A DNA stretch of 64,000 nucleotides from Taeniopygia guttata (taxonomy: Eukaryota > Chordata > Aves > Passeriformes > Estrildidae): NCBI RefSeq assembly GCF_048771995.1, contig NC_133026.1, forward strand, positions 12,282,001-12,346,000. Direction: 5' to 3'. Shown here piece by piece: positions 61,487 to 64,000 of this stretch (positions are counted from its first letter, which is position 1; each line of letters starts with the position of its first letter). Made by a program: the position numbers and the translations under genes. The notes below the pieces were generated by a model. The model did not search any database and was not told the DNA's origin. It worked only from the letters and a program-made list of their open reading frames with translations.

Positions 61487-64000
61487 GTGTGCCATAAACA
61501 AACAAACTACAGAGCCATAACTTCAGTTCACAGTCATTATGCTATGCTCTGCTTAGCTAAATGTAAATATTAATTGAAAAACGATGTGAACAACATCTAA
61601 GATTTTTTATGGCAGATTCAAGTTGTTATTTAAATACATATTTTAATGAAAATCTAGCAAGACATAGCCATCAAGTCTTTACAGAAGTATGAGATAATAG
61701 TTTAAGAAGCTTAAAATCCCAGTTCTAGCTTTTCTTTTTCTTGTATCATGTAGCTTTACCTCTGGGTCTCAGATTTCACCTGCATGAAAAAAAAATAGCA
61801 ATATTTACTTACTTTAGGAAGTCAGATTCAGTCTGGTTCAAAAAATTATTTTAAGTAATTGCTGTTTATTATTATTAATAATAATATTTTATTATTGTTT
61901 TATTCTAATATTGAAAGTAATTATTTGAATGACAGGACATAATCCAGAATATATTCATCATAACAGAAGATCTGTTAATTGAAATAATTACAGTCTGAAA
62001 CCACACTTGGATTAAAAGACAAGTTGTATATGACCCTGAGATTCTGATATCCATAAAATATCAGTCTCAACATTTTAAATTATTGAAATATTGCAATTAT
62101 AATTGCAAAAGAAAACAACTTTTTTTTTTTTAATCTCAGCTACTCAAGTACAAACTGGACTTGATTCCTACCACAGTCCATTTAATGGAATTTAAAATTG
62201 TTCAAATCTTTGAATTTCAAATTAGAAGAACCTATTTTTAAGATGGTCCAAGTATTGGTGTCCAATTCTATATGTACACATGGGCTAAGAAAGTCACGTT
62301 TATTTTCTGTGTCTGACTTGACAAAGCATCATGAAAAAATAAGGTGTAAGCCTATGTGGTTATTGAGGCTGCATAAATGTCACACACGTGAGTAATATGA
62401 AAGAATTTACATTTAAAGAGTGTATTTACAAATTGGAAACAGAAGTAGAGTCACAAGCATTTATCTTTCAGTGCTAGTAGAAATATATAGATTAAACTCC
62501 ACTTAGGTAAATAAAAAAAAGTGTGATTTTAGAACTAAGCTCCATTGAACATCCATGAAGCCATGACTAAATAGTTCAGAGTGTGAAAAACTTATGTCAG
62601 CTTGGGAGTCCAACATTGGGAACATCTGAGATCCCTATCAACCAGAAACAAAACCACCCTCCCTAGCAGATGCTCTCTGTTTGAATCAGACAGGAACTGC
62701 TGAGCAAGGATGTTGGGGGCTACCAGGAGATGTGTAAAATTTACATATGTGAGCCAGCCTTGGCTATTGAGAGAATGACAGATCTTTTCATTCAACTTCT
62801 CTATGATTTTGCTAGTGCAGTGTCAGATGATTCTCTCTATTGCCACGGACAAAAGGCTGGAGACCTGATATTCTCTCCTAGAGCTGAGGGAAGGCAGACT
62901 CAAGAACCTCAGTCCTGTCCATTTCCCTACATATGATGGAGAGATTGCTCTGTTTTTGGGACAAGATATTAGCCAGAAGCTGTTTTTCAAGAGACCTCCA
63001 GAGACAGCTGTTCCAGAGGGTGTTGCCCAAGACACTTCCCTTTTCCAGTGTGGTTCCCTTTATAAAACTTCAGGGACTTGCTGCTCTGAGTTACTCTGTG
63101 TGGCACAGCAATTGTGTTCACTGCAGTTAAACTGCTTAAGTGAAGGCTACAGAAGTGTGTGGCTACAGCTCATTAGAGGAGAGTGCATTTTCAGCCCATT
63201 TCCTGGAGGTTGTGTTCTCACATCCGGGTGATACAGTCAGAACCCAAGTCAGCAATCCAGGAAACGCCACTTATAAAGATTGCTCGGTGGCAAGTGCACA
63301 AAAGCAGTCTCTTATGTCACTCCTTTACTTAGCTGACTCAAATTAATAACTCTCTGATTTTTTTTCTGATTTGGTGTGGTGTCTGTGGGGATGAAGATAC
63401 TCAAAGCACTGGAGCAGAGCTGCGTCATGCATGTTGCACTACTCTTGCCAGGCGAAAGATAATCCTGGTAGCCAGTGCAGCTTGTTTGGCAATTACATCA
63501 AGCCTGAAGTGACTATATCTTATTCTGCTTTGTCCACACTTGTGTCCTAGAAGTCTTAATATCTGAGGTGGCTGGGTGCCTGCTTTGCATCTTTTTTTCA
63601 GCAGTGCAAGAAAGAAGAGAAGAATAGGACAGTAGAGCGATTTAACCCATGTTCCACTTTCAATTCCTGCACTGCTATGACATTTCAAACTTCTTTTGTC
63701 ACAGCTGAGCCACATTTCCCAAAGCTGTTGTATAACAATAGCTGGTGGCAAATTTAAAATCACTTGTATGCAATGTATTATATTACCCTAATTTTGTTAA
63801 CTATTAAAGAGTAAAATTCGTCTAGTTTTTGTTACTGGAAATTTTGGGGAAGTGAGTGCTGTGAAGCTAAAATGCTGAGAAAGCAGAAATAAATGCACAA
63901 AGTTCTTAAAGTGTACTTTAAATCTCATGAGTCAGTGTGGGGATTCTTGGCTTACCTGAGTACTGACCAGTAAAGCAACCTTCAGGTTTTCCTTCTGTAC
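61487..64000. other. No gene seen
   Basis: AT-rich sequence with (TTA)n-like low complexity at 61866-61900. Frames at 62198-62395, 62933-63346 and 63425-63763 show no recognisable domain, splice context or repeat family. Confidence 0.5.
61866..61900. repeat. (TTA/TAA)n AT-only tract
   Basis: Alternating TTA and AATAAT units, partly self-complementary. Confidence 0.88.

Noticed and set aside
62198-62395. Frame with FSVSDLTKHHEK resembling part of a zinc finger
   Set aside because: No C-x2-C pair precedes it and the surrounding residues do not fit the C2H2 spacing.
1-64000. Search for a CRISPR array, operon, phage, toxin or other bacterial-type system
   Set aside because: No regularly spaced direct repeats with unique spacers, no tightly packed long open frames, and the repeats present are vertebrate retroelements.
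1-64000. Endogenous retrovirus or solo LTR
   Set aside because: No paired long repeats, primer-binding site, polypurine tract next to TG..CA ends, or gag/pol/env-like frames were recognised by eye.

Overview
This window looks like bird (or at least sauropsid) nuclear DNA. It is mostly AT-rich, non-coding sequence. The clearest taxonomic evidence is a set of 5'-truncated CR1 LINE fragments on both strands. Several carry the avian-type 3' tail, and two older ones resemble the CR1/L3-like copies known from crocodilians and turtles. I saw no Alu, mammalian L1 or other mammal-type young repeats, and no bacterial or viral gene organisation. The species assignment is an inference from repeat content, not from a recognised gene.

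No complete protein-coding gene is present. The longest ATG-started open frame is 131 codons and has no recognisable family, so the window is either a gene desert or one or more very long introns. The few gene-like items are weak. They are a 40-codon minus-strand open frame (5813-5933) ending at an excellent splice donor; a degraded C2H2 zinc-finger fragment (954-1031, plus); a 36-nt candidate minus-strand exon (3726-3761); and a 21-nt plus-strand segment (41040-41060) framed by strong splice signals, which could be a microexon.

Layout. 1-8 kb: zinc-finger relic, old CR1 with an altered reverse-transcriptase motif, candidate minus-strand exons, and a second CR1 reverse-transcriptase relic. 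8-14 kb: A-rich tracts and unremarkable sequence. 14.3-14.5 kb: a small CpG island with CRE-like sites. 15-50 kb: AT-rich sequence with an old CR1 3' part (30.4-30.7 kb), a younger CR1 3' end (36.1-36.4 kb), a GC-rich but CpG-poor block (36.7-37.1 kb), a homeodomain/octamer-rich patch (39.9-40.1 kb), the microexon candidate, and scattered SINE-like relics. 50.7-51.5 kb: the strongest CpG island, holding a 39-bp GC-rich minisatellite and followed directly by a CR1 3' end. 53-55 kb: two minus-oriented CR1 ends. 55-64 kb: AT-rich DNA with homopolymer tracts and an X-box/E-box-like cluster near 61.46 kb.

The genes cannot be described as working together, because none is complete. I found no evidence for a novel multi-gene system. 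The items most worth checking are the minus-strand exon at 5.8-5.9 kb, the microexon candidate at 41.04 kb, and the CpG island plus minisatellite plus CR1 block at 50.7-51.5 kb. All homology statements rest on remembered consensus sequences, without alignment software.
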